DNA from: Allomuricauda sp. CAU 1633 | GTDB lineage: Bacteria; Bacteroidota; Bacteroidia; Flavobacteriales; Flavobacteriaceae | Direction of reading: 5' to 3' | Assembly (NCBI RefSeq): GCF_017313225.1 | Contig: NZ_JAFLNE010000003.1 | Span: 1-64,000 of the forward strand | Length of the DNA: 64,000 nt | Part shown: piece by piece, positions 22,505-30,130 of the stretch | Position numbering within the stretch: the first letter of the stretch is position 1 | How the letters are laid out: every line of letters begins with the position of its first letter | The notes under the pieces: model-generated | The model's database searches: none | The model's input: only the letters and a program-made list of their open reading frames with translations | What the model was told of the DNA's origin: nothing | Translations under genes and position numbers: made by a program

Positions 22505-22693
22505 CTACCCTATTAATTTATCAAAATACAGACCGATCAACTTACTGAACAATGAATCAACCCCCCATGTTGCCAAAGCAAACAGAATGGAGAAAACAGC
22601 CACAATGACCATTAGGTTAGAAGCCTTATCCCTGTCCAACCAGGTAACATTGTTCTTTAATTCCTCGAACGATTCCTTTATGTAAGCGAACAT
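22505..22693 (-). CDS. secE: preprotein translocase subunit SecE
   Basis: This is a short single-span SecE of 62 residues: an amphipathic N-terminal helix (YIKESFEELKNNVTWLDRDK) and one membrane segment (NLMVIVAVFSILFALATWGV). The start is the ATG at 22693; the longer open frame to 22771 runs through the tRNA-Trp gene and is not coding. It is placed between tRNA-Trp and nusG, as in most bacteria. Confidence 0.96.
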   Translation of the reverse strand: MFAYIKESFEELKNNVTWLDRDKASNLMVIVAVFSILFALATWGVDSLFSKLIGLYFDKLIG

Positions 22694-22713
22694 AGTATTT
22701 GTCTTTTCTGTTG

Positions 22714-22786
22714 CACGGGAGGAGAGACTCGAACTCCCGACACCTGGTTTTGGAGACCAGTGCTCTACCAACTGAGCTACACCCGT
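22714..22786 (-). tRNA. tRNA-Trp (anticodon CCA)
   Basis: A 73-nt cloverleaf: D arm GCTCAGTTGGTAGAGC, anticodon stem CTGGT/ACCAG around CT-CCA-AA, T arm with TTCGAGT. The acceptor stem ACGGGTG/CTCCCGT has a T6-T67 mismatch. The 3' CCA is not encoded. It lies between tuf and secE. Confidence 0.97.
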
Positions 22787-22793
22787 TTATAAT

Positions 22794-22838
22794 TACGCCG
22801 AAAGGTATCCCGAGAAAATCGGAACACCCTTTGGCGTA
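22794..22838 (-). promoter_or_regulatory. long hairpin between tuf and tRNA-Trp
   Basis: TACGCC (22794-22799) pairs with GGCGTA (22833-22838), AAAGG (22801-22805) with CCTTT (22828-22832) and CCGA (22810-22813) with TCGG (22819-22822), giving an extended interrupted stem right after the tuf stop and 7 nt before the tRNA-Trp 5' end. It lacks a T-tract, so mRNA 3' protection or RNase cleavage releasing the tRNA is more likely than termination (inference). Confidence 0.6.
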
Positions 22839-22856
22839 CAATTTTATTGTAAATGA

Positions 22857-24044
22857 TTAATCTAGGATCTCAGTAACCTGACCTGCACCTACTGTTCTAC
22901 CACCTTCACGGATAGCGAAACGTAGACCTACGCTCAATGCGATAGGTTGAATCAAATCAACAGTGATTGTCAAGTTGTCACCAGGCATAACCATTTCAAC
23001 TCCATCAGGAAGGTTGATGTTTCCAGTCACGTCAGTTGTACGAACGTAGAACTGAGGACGGTAGTTGTTGTGGAATGGAGTGTGACGTCCACCTTCTTCT
23101 TTTTTAAGGATATAAACCTCAGCTTTAAATTTAGCATGTGGCTTAACAGAACCTGGCTTACAGATTACCATACCTCTTTTGATGTCAGATTTTTCAATAC
23201 CTCTCAAAAGGATACCTACGTTATCCCCAGCTTCACCTCTATCCAAAATCTTACGGAACATCTCAACCCCAGTAATAGTGGAAGAAAGTTTTTCAGCACC
23301 CATACCAATGATATCAACAGCATCGCCAGTGTTGGCAACCCCAGTCTCGATACGGCCGGTGGCAACTGTACCACGACCAGTAATGGTGAAGACGTCTTCA
23401 ACTGGCATCAAGAAAGGCTTATCAACGTCCCTTTGGGGAAGCTCGATCCATTCATCAACGGCATTCATCAATTCCATTACGGTATCAACCCATTTTTGCT
23501 CACCGTTCAATGCACCCAATGCAGAACCAGAAATCACAGGTCCGTTGTCGCCATCGTACTCATAGAAAGAAAGCAATTCCCTTACTTCCATCTCAACAAG
23601 TTCCAAAAGCTCTTCGTCATCCACCATGTCAACTTTGTTCAAGAAAACAACGATACGTGGAATACCTACTTGGCGACCCAAAAGGATGTGCTCACGAGTT
23701 TGTGGCATAGGTCCATCAGTTGCAGCAACAACCAAGATGGCTCCGTCCATCTGAGCAGCACCAGTAACCATGTTCTTTACGTAATCCGCGTGACCAGGAC
23801 AGTCAACGTGAGCGTAGTGACGGTTTTCTGTTTGGTACTCAACGTGTGAAGTGTTGATGGTAATACCTCTTTCTTTCTCCTCAGGAGCATTATCGATGGA
23901 ATCAAAGCTTCTAAGCTCTGACAAACCAGCATTTGCCAATACAGTAGTAATAGCAGCAGTCAATGTTGTTTTACCGTGATCCACGTGTCCAATGGTACCA
24001 ATATTTAAGTGGGGTTTGGAACGATCAAAAGTTTCCTTTGCCAT
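22857..24044 (-). CDS. tuf: translation elongation factor Tu
   Basis: The 395-residue GTPase delivers aminoacyl-tRNA to the ribosome. Motifs: G1 GHVDHGKT, switch I with [15 protein letters not shown]3 DCPGHADY, G4 NKVD, then domains 2 and 3 ([15 protein letters not shown]). It is the only tuf in the window and sits between four tRNA genes and tRNA-Trp, the same order as tufB in E. coli. Confidence 0.99.
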   Translation of the reverse strand: MAKETFDRSKPHLNIGTIGHVDHGKTTLTAAITTVLANAGLSELRSFDSIDNAPEEKERGITINTSHVEYQTENRHYAHVDCPGHADYVKNMVTGAAQMDGAILVVAATDGPMPQTREHILLGRQVGIPRIVVFLNKVDMVDDEELLELVEMEVRELLSFYEYDGDNGPVISGSALGALNGEQKWVDTVMELMNAVDEWIELPQRDVDKPFLMPVEDVFTITGRGTVATGRIETGVANTGDAVDIIGMGAEKLSSTITGVEMFRKILDRGEAGDNVGILLRGIEKSDIKRGMVICKPGSVKPHAKFKAEVYILKKEEGGRHTPFHNNYRPQFYVRTTDVTGNINLPDGVEMVMPGDNLTITVDLIQPIALSVGLRFAIREGGRTVGAGQVTEILD

Positions 24045-24092
24045 TTTAAAATGATTTAATTCTTAGTTTATATTAGTGTACAAATCGTTTTG

Positions 24093-24164
24093 AGCCAATG
24101 AGGGGATTTGAACCCCTGACCTCTTCCTTACCAAGGAAACGCTCTACCCCTGAGCTACACCGGC
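24093..24164 (-). tRNA. tRNA-Thr (anticodon GGT)
   Basis: A 72-nt cloverleaf: acceptor GCCGGTG/CATTGGC with two G-T pairs, anticodon stem TTTCC/GGAAG (with a final T-G pair) around TT-GGT-AA, T loop TTCAAAT. CCA is not encoded. It directly precedes tuf in the transcript. Confidence 0.97.
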
Positions 24165-24213
24165 GTAAAGTGTTGAATCGACCTCCTTTAAAATTTCTTT
24201 TTTTAAAGGGGCG

Positions 24214-24233
24214 ATTCCTGCCTTCGCAGGAAT
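24214..24233. repeat. short hairpin repeat, 8-bp arms with CTTC loop
   Basis: ATTCCTGC-CTTC-GCAGGAAT is a perfect 8-bp-arm palindrome with a 4-nt loop. The same architecture occurs at 39243-39262 and, in reverse orientation, at 36845-36864. It lies in the tRNA-Gly/tRNA-Thr spacer. Confidence 0.85.
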
Positions 24234-24244
24234 GGCAATAATTG

Positions 24245-24345
24245 CCTTTGAGCGGGAGACCGGGTTTCCCTCGACTTCGCTCGGGATAAACTTCTCACCC
24301 TTGATTTAGAGTTCAAAACTTATCCTTTGAGCGGGAGACCGGGTT
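24245..24345. repeat. 22-bp direct repeat: duplicated tRNA-Gly 3' end
   Basis: The 22 nt at 24324-24345, covering the end of the tRNA-Gly T arm, the acceptor 3' strand, the discriminator base and 6 nt beyond, are repeated exactly at 24245-24266, 79 bp away. The second copy is not part of any cloverleaf. Right next to it (24271-24282) is TCGACTTCGCTC, one mismatch from the repeat core found in trpF. Confidence 0.85.
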
Positions 24346-24402
24346 CGAACCGGCGACATTCAGCTTGGAAGGCTGACGCTCTACCAACTGAGCTACTCCC
24401 GC
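24330..24402 (-). tRNA. tRNA-Gly (anticodon TCC)
   Basis: A 73-nt cloverleaf: acceptor GCGGGAG/CTCCCGC, D arm GCTCAGTTGGTAGAGC, anticodon stem TCAGC around CT-TCC-AA, T loop TTCGAAC. CCA is not encoded. Confidence 0.97.
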
Positions 24403-24483
24403 ATTTTTTATTGGGCACTTGCCCAAAAAGTTATCAACATTTCAAAAAAACCTCTTTTCCCGTTGTTCATCGAACAACTTTTG

Positions 24484-24566
24484 TGGGGAGAGCAGGATTC
24501 GAACCTGCGAAGGTGAAAACCAACAGATTTACAGTCTGTCCTCGTTGGCCGCTTGAGTATCTCCCC
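24484..24566 (-). tRNA. tRNA-Tyr (anticodon GTA)
   Basis: An 83-nt class II tRNA: acceptor GGGGAGA/TCTCCCC, anticodon stem ACAGA around CT-GTA-AA, a long variable arm and T loop TTCGAAT. CCA is not encoded. Confidence 0.96.
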
Positions 24567-24588
24567 GCCTTATTTTCAGTAACTTACG

Positions 24589-24662
24589 AGCCGATGGAGG
24601 GACTCGAACCCACGACCTGCTGATTACAAATCAGCTGCTCTAGCCAGCTGAGCTACATCGGC
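24589..24662 (-). tRNA. tRNA-Thr (anticodon TGT)
   Basis: A 74-nt cloverleaf: acceptor GCCGATG/CATCGGC, anticodon stem GCTGA/TCAGC around TT-TGT-AA, T loop TTCGAGT. The T stem GTGGG/CCCTC has one T-T mismatch. It is the first gene of the tRNA-tuf-rpl-rpo unit. Confidence 0.96.
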
Positions 24663-24683
24663 GTTTTACCGCCTTTTGTCCAT

Positions 24684-24710
24684 AAAAAAAGCCCGCTATT
24701 TCTAACGGAC
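24684..24710 (-). terminator. intrinsic terminator after hpf
   Basis: On the minus strand GTCCGTT (24710-24704) pairs with AGCGGGC (24697-24691), with some G-T pairs, followed by seven T (24690-24684). It would end the xerC-hpf transcript just before the tRNA operon. Confidence 0.8.
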
Positions 24711-24712
24711 TG

Positions 24713-24742
24713 CAAATGTATAGATTTATTTTTTTAATCAAA
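24713..24742 (-). promoter_or_regulatory. promoter of the tRNA-tuf-rpl-rpo unit
   Basis: On the minus strand TTTG at 24742-24739 and TACATTTG at 24720-24713 are 18 bp apart, a full match to the Bacteroidota sigma consensus. Transcription would start near 24709, about 45 nt before tRNA-Thr(TGT) and at the edge of the hpf terminator stem. Confidence 0.75.
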
Positions 24743-24763
24743 ATAAATTTTAAAAAATTTTGA

Positions 24764-25066
24764 TCAAACCTTAGCCCTTAGTTTTTCCTTCTTTTTCACC
24801 AATTGTCTTTCCAAAGAACTACAAGCCGAATCAACTGCCTCTTCAAAAGACTTGCACTGCTTTTTTACAACAATCTTATCTCTGGGTACCGAGACCATAA
24901 TTTCCACAATCTTATTCTCTTTAACACTAGTGTTATCCACTTTTAAATAAACATCAGAATCAATGACCTTGTCATAGAACAATTCCAATTTATCCATTCG
25001 CTTTTGGATAAAATCGAGAAGCTTACCATCAGCTACAAAATTTACCGATTGTGCATTTACTTTCAT
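24764..25066 (-). CDS. hpf: ribosome hibernation promoting factor (HPF/RaiA family)
   Basis: The start is the ATG at 25066 (MKVNAQSVNFVADGKLLDFI), giving 100 residues; the frame extends upstream only to a TTG. It has the short HPF/RaiA fold with KLELFYDKVIDSDVYLKVD and a Lys-rich C-terminus (QLVKKKEKLRAKV), without the extra dimerisation domain of long HPF. It inactivates idle ribosomes in stationary phase. It follows xerC by 55 bp, a spacer with a 7-bp inverted repeat. Confidence 0.93.
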   Translation of the reverse strand: MKVNAQSVNFVADGKLLDFIQKRMDKLELFYDKVIDSDVYLKVDNTSVKENKIVEIMVSVPRDKIVVKKQCKSFEEAVDSACSSLERQLVKKKEKLRAKV

Positions 25067-25082
25067 AAGACGTAGTTTTAGT

Positions 25083-25098
25083 ACTGCCAAGTGGCAGT
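25083..25098. repeat. short inverted repeat upstream of hpf
   Basis: ACTGCCA-AG-TGGCAGT has 7-bp perfect arms, 16 nt before the hpf ATG. The two-base centre makes a stable RNA hairpin less likely; it could be a protein-binding site. Confidence 0.45.
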
Positions 25099-25121
25099 GA
25101 AGTTAAACAATACAAGAAAAT

Positions 25122-26012
25122 CTATTTCTTGTTTCTGGGATGGGCCTTTTGGTGTACCTTCTTGAGTTCGGCTATACTATTGTGTGTGTACACTTGAGTG
25201 GATGCCAAACTGGAGTGACCCAACAATTCCTTGACTGAATTCAAATCTGCCCCCCTGTTCAGCAAGTGCGTTGCAAAGGTGTGCCTTAAAATATGTGGGC
25301 TCTTTTTTACCTTGGGAGACACTAAACTAAAATACTTATTTATAGTACGATAAACAAGTGTTTCGTAAATTTTAAGACCTCCTTTGGTTAATAGAAGAAA
25401 AGCTGCATCCTCAACCTCTTCAAGCTTAGAACGGCTTTCCAAATAGGTTTGCAAATGAACCCTTGTGGAAGGAAGTAATGGAAGAATCCGTTCTTTATTT
25501 CGTTTGCCCAATACTTTAAGCGTATCTGCAGAAAAATCGATGTCAGTCAACTTTAAATTGACCAGTTCCGCCCTTCGCATACCAGTGGTGTAGAGCAATT
25601 CAATGATGAGTTTGTCCCGGGCACCCTCAAAATCATCTGTAAATGACATTTCTTTCAGTATTTCTTCCATTTCATGCTCGGAGAAGGGCACCTCAACTTT
25701 TTTGTCCGTTTTTAGCGCTTTATGTTTTTTCAGTGGGGAAACCGATACTTCCCCCACCTTTAAAAGAAACCGATAGTAAGCCCGAAGGGAGGATATTTTC
25801 CGGTTGATGGTTCTATTGGATACCCCATTGGTGGATAAATGAACAATCCAGTTCCTAACCATAGGATAACCAATATCAATTATGGATGAAACATCATGAT
25901 GCTCTACACAAAAACTGGAAAACTCGCCAATATCCCGCTCATAAGCCCCAATGGTATGTTTAGAGTAGTTTTTCTCTAACCGCAAGTAGGATATGAATGC
26001 ATCTAAGGACAT
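25122..26012 (-). CDS. xerC: tyrosine recombinase XerC
   Basis: The 296-residue protein has an N-terminal core-binding SAM-like domain (YLRLEKNYSKHTIGAYERDI) and a C-terminal catalytic domain with the Arg in TTGMRRAELVNL, the HxxR box HILRHTFATH, the His of ELLGHSSLAST and Tyr in QVYTH. Length and conserved spacing fit the XerC/D chromosome-dimer recombinases rather than a phage integrase, and no mobile genes flank it. A full promoter ends 4 nt before its ATG, so its mRNA may be leaderless. Confidence 0.93.
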   Translation of the reverse strand: MSLDAFISYLRLEKNYSKHTIGAYERDIGEFSSFCVEHHDVSSIIDIGYPMVRNWIVHLSTNGVSNRTINRKISSLRAYYRFLLKVGEVSVSPLKKHKALKTDKKVEVPFSEHEMEEILKEMSFTDDFEGARDKLIIELLYTTGMRRAELVNLKLTDIDFSADTLKVLGKRNKERILPLLPSTRVHLQTYLESRSKLEEVEDAAFLLLTKGGLKIYETLVYRTINKYFSLVSPKVKKSPHILRHTFATHLLNRGADLNSVKELLGHSSLASTQVYTHNSIAELKKVHQKAHPRNKK

Positions 26013-26016
26013 GAAT

Positions 26017-26045
26017 CAAAGGTAGCCAAATAGAAGCATGGCCAA
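26017..26045 (-). promoter_or_regulatory. promoter of xerC, adjacent to the start codon
   Basis: On the minus strand TTG (26045-26043), 18 bp, TACCTTTG (26024-26017) is a full consensus match. Only 4 nt separate the -7 box from the ATG (26012), so the transcript would start at or within a few nt of the start codon. Confidence 0.65.
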
Positions 26046-26054
26046 CATCCTAAA

Positions 26055-26087
26055 ACAAAAAATCCCGTTCCAAAGCTGAAACGGGAT
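26055..26087 (-). terminator. intrinsic terminator after rpsU
   Basis: On the minus strand ATCCCGTT (26087-26080) pairs with AACGGGAT (26069-26062), followed by TTTTTTG. It isolates rpsU from xerC. Confidence 0.9.
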
Positions 26088-26111
26088 ATAGTATATGGTG
26101 TAAAAAGTCAG

Positions 26112-26306
26112 TTACACTTCCTCTTGATCTCTCAAGCCTTGGATGTACTGTGCTTTTTGGATTTCAGCTCTACGCTGTACAGAAGGTTTGGTAAACTGCT
26201 GTCTGCTTCGCAACTGACGCATGGTACCGGTCTTGTCGAACTTACGTTTAAAACGCTTTAAAGCTCTATCTATGTTTTCTCCTTCTTTTACTGGTATTAT
26301 CAACAT
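26112..26306 (-). CDS. rpsU: 30S ribosomal protein bS21
   Basis: The 64-residue protein starts MLIIPVKEGENIDRALKRFK and continues with RKFDKTGTMRQLRSRQQFT, the standard bS21 family sequence. It is monocistronic, with its own promoter and terminator. It is preceded by a perfect extended Shine-Dalgarno sequence, exceptional in this phylum. In Flavobacterium johnsoniae bS21 helps sequester the 16S anti-Shine-Dalgarno tail, so this gene is expected to sense bS21-lacking ribosomes and regulate its own translation. Confidence 0.98.
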   Translation of the reverse strand: MLIIPVKEGENIDRALKRFKRKFDKTGTMRQLRSRQQFTKPSVQRRAEIQKAQYIQGLRDQEEV

Positions 26307-26313
26307 GGGCTAC

Positions 26314-26323
26314 AACCTCCTTT
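26314..26323 (-). promoter_or_regulatory. perfect Shine-Dalgarno of rpsU
   Basis: AAAGGAGGTT on the minus strand, about 9 nt before the ATG at 26306, can pair fully with the 16S 3' tail. The other starts I inspected for upstream sequence in the window lack such a motif, which supports a special regulatory role. Confidence 0.9.
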
Positions 26324-26342
26324 CTTTTATATTTTGGGAGCG

Positions 26343-26375
26343 CAAATATACATTTAAAAATAAATAGTAAACAAA
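26343..26375 (-). promoter_or_regulatory. promoter of rpsU
   Basis: On the minus strand TTTG (26375-26372), 21 bp, TATATTTG (26350-26343) matches the Bacteroidota consensus. The predicted leader of about 30-35 nt includes the Shine-Dalgarno. The -33 element touches the stop codon of the upstream acyl-CoA dehydrogenase gene. Confidence 0.75.
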
Positions 26376-27539
26376 TTACTTGAGAATATTTCTGGAAATC
26401 ACCACTTTTTGGATTTCGGTGGTGCCCTCGCCTATGGTGCAGAGCTTGGCATCCCTATAAAATTTCTCCACTGGAAAATCCTTGGTATAACCATACCCAC
26501 CGTGAATCTGAACAGCGTCATTGGCAATTTTCACACAAACTTCCGAAGCGTACATTTTAGACATCGCACTAAGTTTGGTCATAGTGCGACCTTCATTCTT
26601 CAGGAAAGCGGCTTTGTGCAAAAGAAGTTCTGAAGCTTCAATCTCAGTGGCCATGTCGGCCAATTTAAAAGACACCCCTTGAAACTCGCTGATGGGTTTT
26701 CCAAACTGCACCCGTTCCTTTGAATATTTCAATGCTGCTTCATAAGCGCCTTTTGAAACACCTAATGATAATGCCCCAATTGAAATACGTCCTCCATCCA
26801 ACACTTTCATGGATTGGATGAAACCGTCCCCCACTTCGCCCAAACGATTGGCATCGGGAATCCTACAATTTGAAAATATCAATTCTGCGGTTTCGCTAGC
26901 GCGCATACCGAGCTTATCTTCCTTTTTTCCGCTGGAAAATCCTGGAGTACCCTTTTCAATGGCAAAAGCGGTCATTCCGTGACTATCCCCTTTTTCTCCC
27001 GTTCTGGCAATCACCACAGCAATATCACCACTAATTCCATGGGTGATGAAGTTCTTGGCTCCATTTAAAATCCAATGATCACCATCCCTTACCGCAGTGG
27101 TATTCATTCCTCCTGCATCCGAGCCGGTATTGTGCTCGGTCAATCCCCAAGCTCCTATCCATTCCGCCGTAGCCAACTTTGGAATCCAGCGTTGCTTTTG
27201 TTCTTCGTTTCCGAAAGATAGAATATGATTGGTACAAAGAGAATTATGTGCAGCCACAGAGAGTCCAATAGCCGGGTCTACTTTGGATATTTCCTCCAAA
27301 ATGGCGATATACTCATGATACCCCAGACCTGAGCCTCCCAATTCTTCTGGAACCAAAACTCCCATAAAACCAAGTTCTCCAGCTTTTTTAAAAACTTCTA
27401 TTGGAAACGTTTGGGATTCATCCCATTCCATGACATGCGGAAAAATATATTGCTGCGCAAACTCCTTGGCGGCTTCAGCGACCATCTTCTGGGTCTCTGA
27501 ATAATCAAAGTTCATTGTAGATAAAGTCTCGGTAATCAT
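26376..27539 (-). CDS. acyl-CoA dehydrogenase
   Basis: The 387-residue flavoprotein performs the first oxidation of fatty or branched-chain acyl-CoA beta-oxidation. Family marks: WGLTEHNTGSDAGGMNTTA (FAD/substrate loop), ITHGISGDIAVVIART, KLGMRASETAELIF, and the C-terminal IHGGYGYTKDFPVEKFYRDA with GEGTTEIQKVVISR, where the catalytic Glu is usual for short/medium-chain enzymes. The start is uncertain: the ATG at 27539 or, judged by family alignment, the internal ATG at 27515 (MNFDYSETQKM). Substrate length cannot be told from sequence. It lies 10 bp after the ComEA-like gene. Confidence 0.93.
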   Translation of the reverse strand: MITETLSTMNFDYSETQKMVAEAAKEFAQQYIFPHVMEWDESQTFPIEVFKKAGELGFMGVLVPEELGGSGLGYHEYIAILEEISKVDPAIGLSVAAHNSLCTNHILSFGNEEQKQRWIPKLATAEWIGAWGLTEHNTGSDAGGMNTTAVRDGDHWILNGAKNFITHGISGDIAVVIARTGEKGDSHGMTAFAIEKGTPGFSSGKKEDKLGMRASETAELIFSNCRIPDANRLGEVGDGFIQSMKVLDGGRISIGALSLGVSKGAYEAALKYSKERVQFGKPISEFQGVSFKLADMATEIEASELLLHKAAFLKNEGRTMTKLSAMSKMYASEVCVKIANDAVQIHGGYGYTKDFPVEKFYRDAKLCTIGEGTTEIQKVVISRNILK

Positions 27540-27549
27540 TCATGCAATT

Positions 27550-28413
27550 TTACAGACTCAAATATAGCTTAATTCTCTCAATCCTATCCGCTGGAAACGA
27601 CTTAAGCCGTTTTAACTCGTTCAATGTGGTAAAAGCCCCATTGGTTTCCCGATACGATACAATTTCTCGAGCCAAATCATAGTCAATATAAATCAATTGA
27701 GCCAATTGTTCCACAGTGGCCATGTTCACATTGATTTTCTCAACATTGGGTGCATCGATTACCTGAAATTGTTCGAGTGCCCTTTTTATTACTTCCGGTT
27801 CCAACCCATACACATCGTACAATTGTTCATTCACCAAAAAGCCACCCAGCCTATCCCTAAATTTTATGATTCGTTTGGAAAGGGTTTCCCCAATGCCTCT
27901 TACCGTTTGAAGTTGTTCGGCGGTTGCACTATTCAAATCCAGAAAGACCTTGGCAGTTTCCTTTTGTGGTGATTTAAAGCTTGTTTGCCCCTTTTTATTC
28001 TCTCGTACCCAGTTCGGGAATTTAAAATAAGGGGCAATGACACCAAGAAGCGAATCCGAAATCTTGGTCACTTGCTGAAACTCCTCAGCTGAATTGACAA
28101 ACTTATTTGCCAGCCTATGCGCCAATAATCGGTCCACTTCTTCAGTTGACATTCCTAAGCTGTATCCTTTGTAGTCTGTTATGTAATTTGGATTGAACGG
28201 GAATAGTTCAAAGGAGTCTTTTTCAATGTTATTTTTTAGGCTATCCAAATGGGATTGGGCCAAGGTGTTGACCTCAAGCTTGGGATTCCCGTTAAAAGGT
28301 TGCGCTTTTACGTAAAAATATAACCCTTGGCAAGCAAAAATAATGAGCAATAAAAAGAAAATCCCACTTCGTTCTTGCTTGTTGAACCTGAAGTGGGATT
28401 TTATTTCTTCCAA
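27550..28413 (-). CDS. helix-hairpin-helix (ComEA-like) DNA-binding membrane protein
   Basis: The 287-residue protein has an N-terminal membrane anchor at about 17-35 (GIFFLLLIIFACQGLYFYV) and repeated helix-hairpin-helix units in its C-terminal half (VFLDLNSATAEQLQTVRGIG, INVNMATVEQLAQLIYIDYD). ComEA-type proteins bind incoming double-stranded DNA during natural transformation; in Bacteroidota such genes are widespread and their role is less tested. Longer than classical ComEA because of an N-terminal segment of about 130 residues. It lies 14 bp after the symporter gene. Confidence 0.85.
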   Translation of the reverse strand: MEEIKSHFRFNKQERSGIFFLLLIIFACQGLYFYVKAQPFNGNPKLEVNTLAQSHLDSLKNNIEKDSFELFPFNPNYITDYKGYSLGMSTEEVDRLLAHRLANKFVNSAEEFQQVTKISDSLLGVIAPYFKFPNWVRENKKGQTSFKSPQKETAKVFLDLNSATAEQLQTVRGIGETLSKRIIKFRDRLGGFLVNEQLYDVYGLEPEVIKRALEQFQVIDAPNVEKINVNMATVEQLAQLIYIDYDLAREIVSYRETNGAFTTLNELKRLKSFPADRIERIKLYLSL

Positions 28414-28427
28414 TTTAGAAAGCTTTA

Positions 28428-30047
28428 TCAGTAAACCCTTTTAATGGCCTTTACATATCGTTTTAACTCATCATTGACTCGTGGGAACAGAATCAATAAT
28501 CCAATCATATTGGGGAACACCAGTGCCAAAATCATAGCATCCGAGAATTTGATTACGGCATCCAAAGTTGCACCGGCTCCAATTACAACAAAGAGCAGGA
28601 ACAAGATTTTATAGGCTATATCGGCTGTCCTTCCCCTACCAAATAGGTACTTCCAAGATTGTAGTCCGTAGTAAGACCAAGATATCATTGTTGAAAAAGC
28701 AAACAGAATAATAGCTATCGTAAGCACATATCTAAAACCAGGAATTACAGAGTCGTAAGCCATTGAGGTTAAATCCACACCACCAATATATGCTCCTGAA
28801 TCATTGAGCAATACAGTACTTCCCACAGCATTTCCATAATCAAATGCACCAGCATCCATATTAAAGAAAATAATTACCAAGGCTGTCATGGTACAAATCA
28901 CCACGGTGTCAATAAAAGGTTCCATAAGGGCAACCAAGCCTTCCGAAGCAGCGAACTTGGTTTTTACGGCAGAGTGCGCTATGGATGCTGAACCTGCTCC
29001 AGCTTCATTGGAGAACGCAGCTCTTTGAAAACCAACAATGATAACTCCCAAAATACCTCCTAAACCAGCTTCTGGAGTAAAGGCTCCGGCAAAAATCATT
29101 GAAAAAGCATCTCCTATATATTTAATATTGGCAAAAATGATAACCAAGGATGCCAACACATAGATGACCGCCATAAAGGGGACAATTTTTTCAGTTACAC
29201 TGGCTATTTTTTTAATTCCACCAATGATGACAATACCCACAAGTACAGCAAGAATAACACCAATAATAACACCGACTGCTCCACCTTGAAGATTCAGCAT
29301 TGTGGAAAGTTGCACAGCGGCTTGGTTGGATTGGAATGCATTACCTCCACCAAAGGATGCCCCAACACAGAGTATAGCAAAAATTACAGCCAGAATTTTA
29401 CCCAAGGTTTTCAATCCTTTTTTCTCCAGACCTCGTGACAGGTAATACATAGGGCCACCATGAACCACTCCATTTTCATCTAAATCCCTATACTTTACTC
29501 CCAAGGTGCATTCCACAAACTTGGTGGACATTCCGATCAACCCACAAATAATCATCCAAAAGGTTGCCCCAGGTCCTCCCAATGCTATTGCAACGGCCAC
29601 ACCGGCAATATTTCCCAACCCAACAGTTCCAGAAACGGCCGTGGCCAAGGCTTGAAAGTGACTAACTTCACCTTCTTCACTTTCATCCCGAATGGTATCA
29701 GGAATATCCCCATCCTCGGTCATGTGGAGTTCCACTTTTTCCACACCATACATTTCCACTTCCTCATACTTACCCCTAACCACATTGATGGCCAAAGGGA
29801 ATTTTAAAATATTGGGAAACCTAAAATATACGGTAAAAAAGGTGGCTCCGCATACGAGTAAAATAAGAACTAGCGGGATATTCATTCCTCCGATTGGTAT
29901 TGAGGTCAATATAAAGCCTTCCCACCATACCGCGATAGGCATAAAAGCATCATTTACACGTTCATCCAGTCCCTTCTCCGAAGCTTCCTGCGCAAAGGTG
30001 AACATTGGTAAAAACAAGGTTAAAATTGAAAGAAGTCTATACTTCAT
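28428..30047 (-). CDS. sodium:alanine (AGCS family) symporter
   Basis: The 539-residue inner-membrane transporter begins with a signal-like segment (MKYRLLSILTLFLPMFTFAQ), followed by about ten membrane helices. AGCS marks include GTVGLGNIAGVAVAIALGGP, FWMIICGLIGMSTKFVECTL and the conserved NEAGAGSASIAHSA. It imports alanine or glycine with Na+. An acidic loop at about 100-130 (ELHMTEDGDIPDTIRDESEE) is an extra feature seen in some Flavobacteria. It may be cotranscribed with the ComEA-like gene. Confidence 0.93.
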   Translation of the reverse strand: MKYRLLSILTLFLPMFTFAQEASEKGLDERVNDAFMPIAVWWEGFILTSIPIGGMNIPLVLILLVCGATFFTVYFRFPNILKFPLAINVVRGKYEEVEMYGVEKVELHMTEDGDIPDTIRDESEEGEVSHFQALATAVSGTVGLGNIAGVAVAIALGGPGATFWMIICGLIGMSTKFVECTLGVKYRDLDENGVVHGGPMYYLSRGLEKKGLKTLGKILAVIFAILCVGASFGGGNAFQSNQAAVQLSTMLNLQGGAVGVIIGVILAVLVGIVIIGGIKKIASVTEKIVPFMAVIYVLASLVIIFANIKYIGDAFSMIFAGAFTPEAGLGGILGVIIVGFQRAAFSNEAGAGSASIAHSAVKTKFAASEGLVALMEPFIDTVVICTMTALVIIFFNMDAGAFDYGNAVGSTVLLNDSGAYIGGVDLTSMAYDSVIPGFRYVLTIAIILFAFSTMISWSYYGLQSWKYLFGRGRTADIAYKILFLLFVVIGAGATLDAVIKFSDAMILALVFPNMIGLLILFPRVNDELKRYVKAIKRVY

Positions 30048-30130
30048 AATGATTTTTGGTTATGTTAGTTTTTTGTAAAGTTTCGAATATCCTAAAAAAA
30101 ATTTACGCAAAAAAATTAATGCCTGTTAAA

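Noticed and set aside
22505..22771. Longer secE frame starting at 22771
   Set aside because: The first 26 codons run through the tRNA-Trp gene; the ATG at 22693 gives a normal SecE.
24245..24266. Possible second tRNA-Gly gene
   Set aside because: Only the 3' 22 nt are present; no anticodon or D arm precedes it on the minus strand.
25122..26012. xerC as an integrase of a mobile island
   Set aside because: It has housekeeping XerC length and motifs, lies among conserved genes (hpf, rpsU) and no phage or conjugation genes are near.
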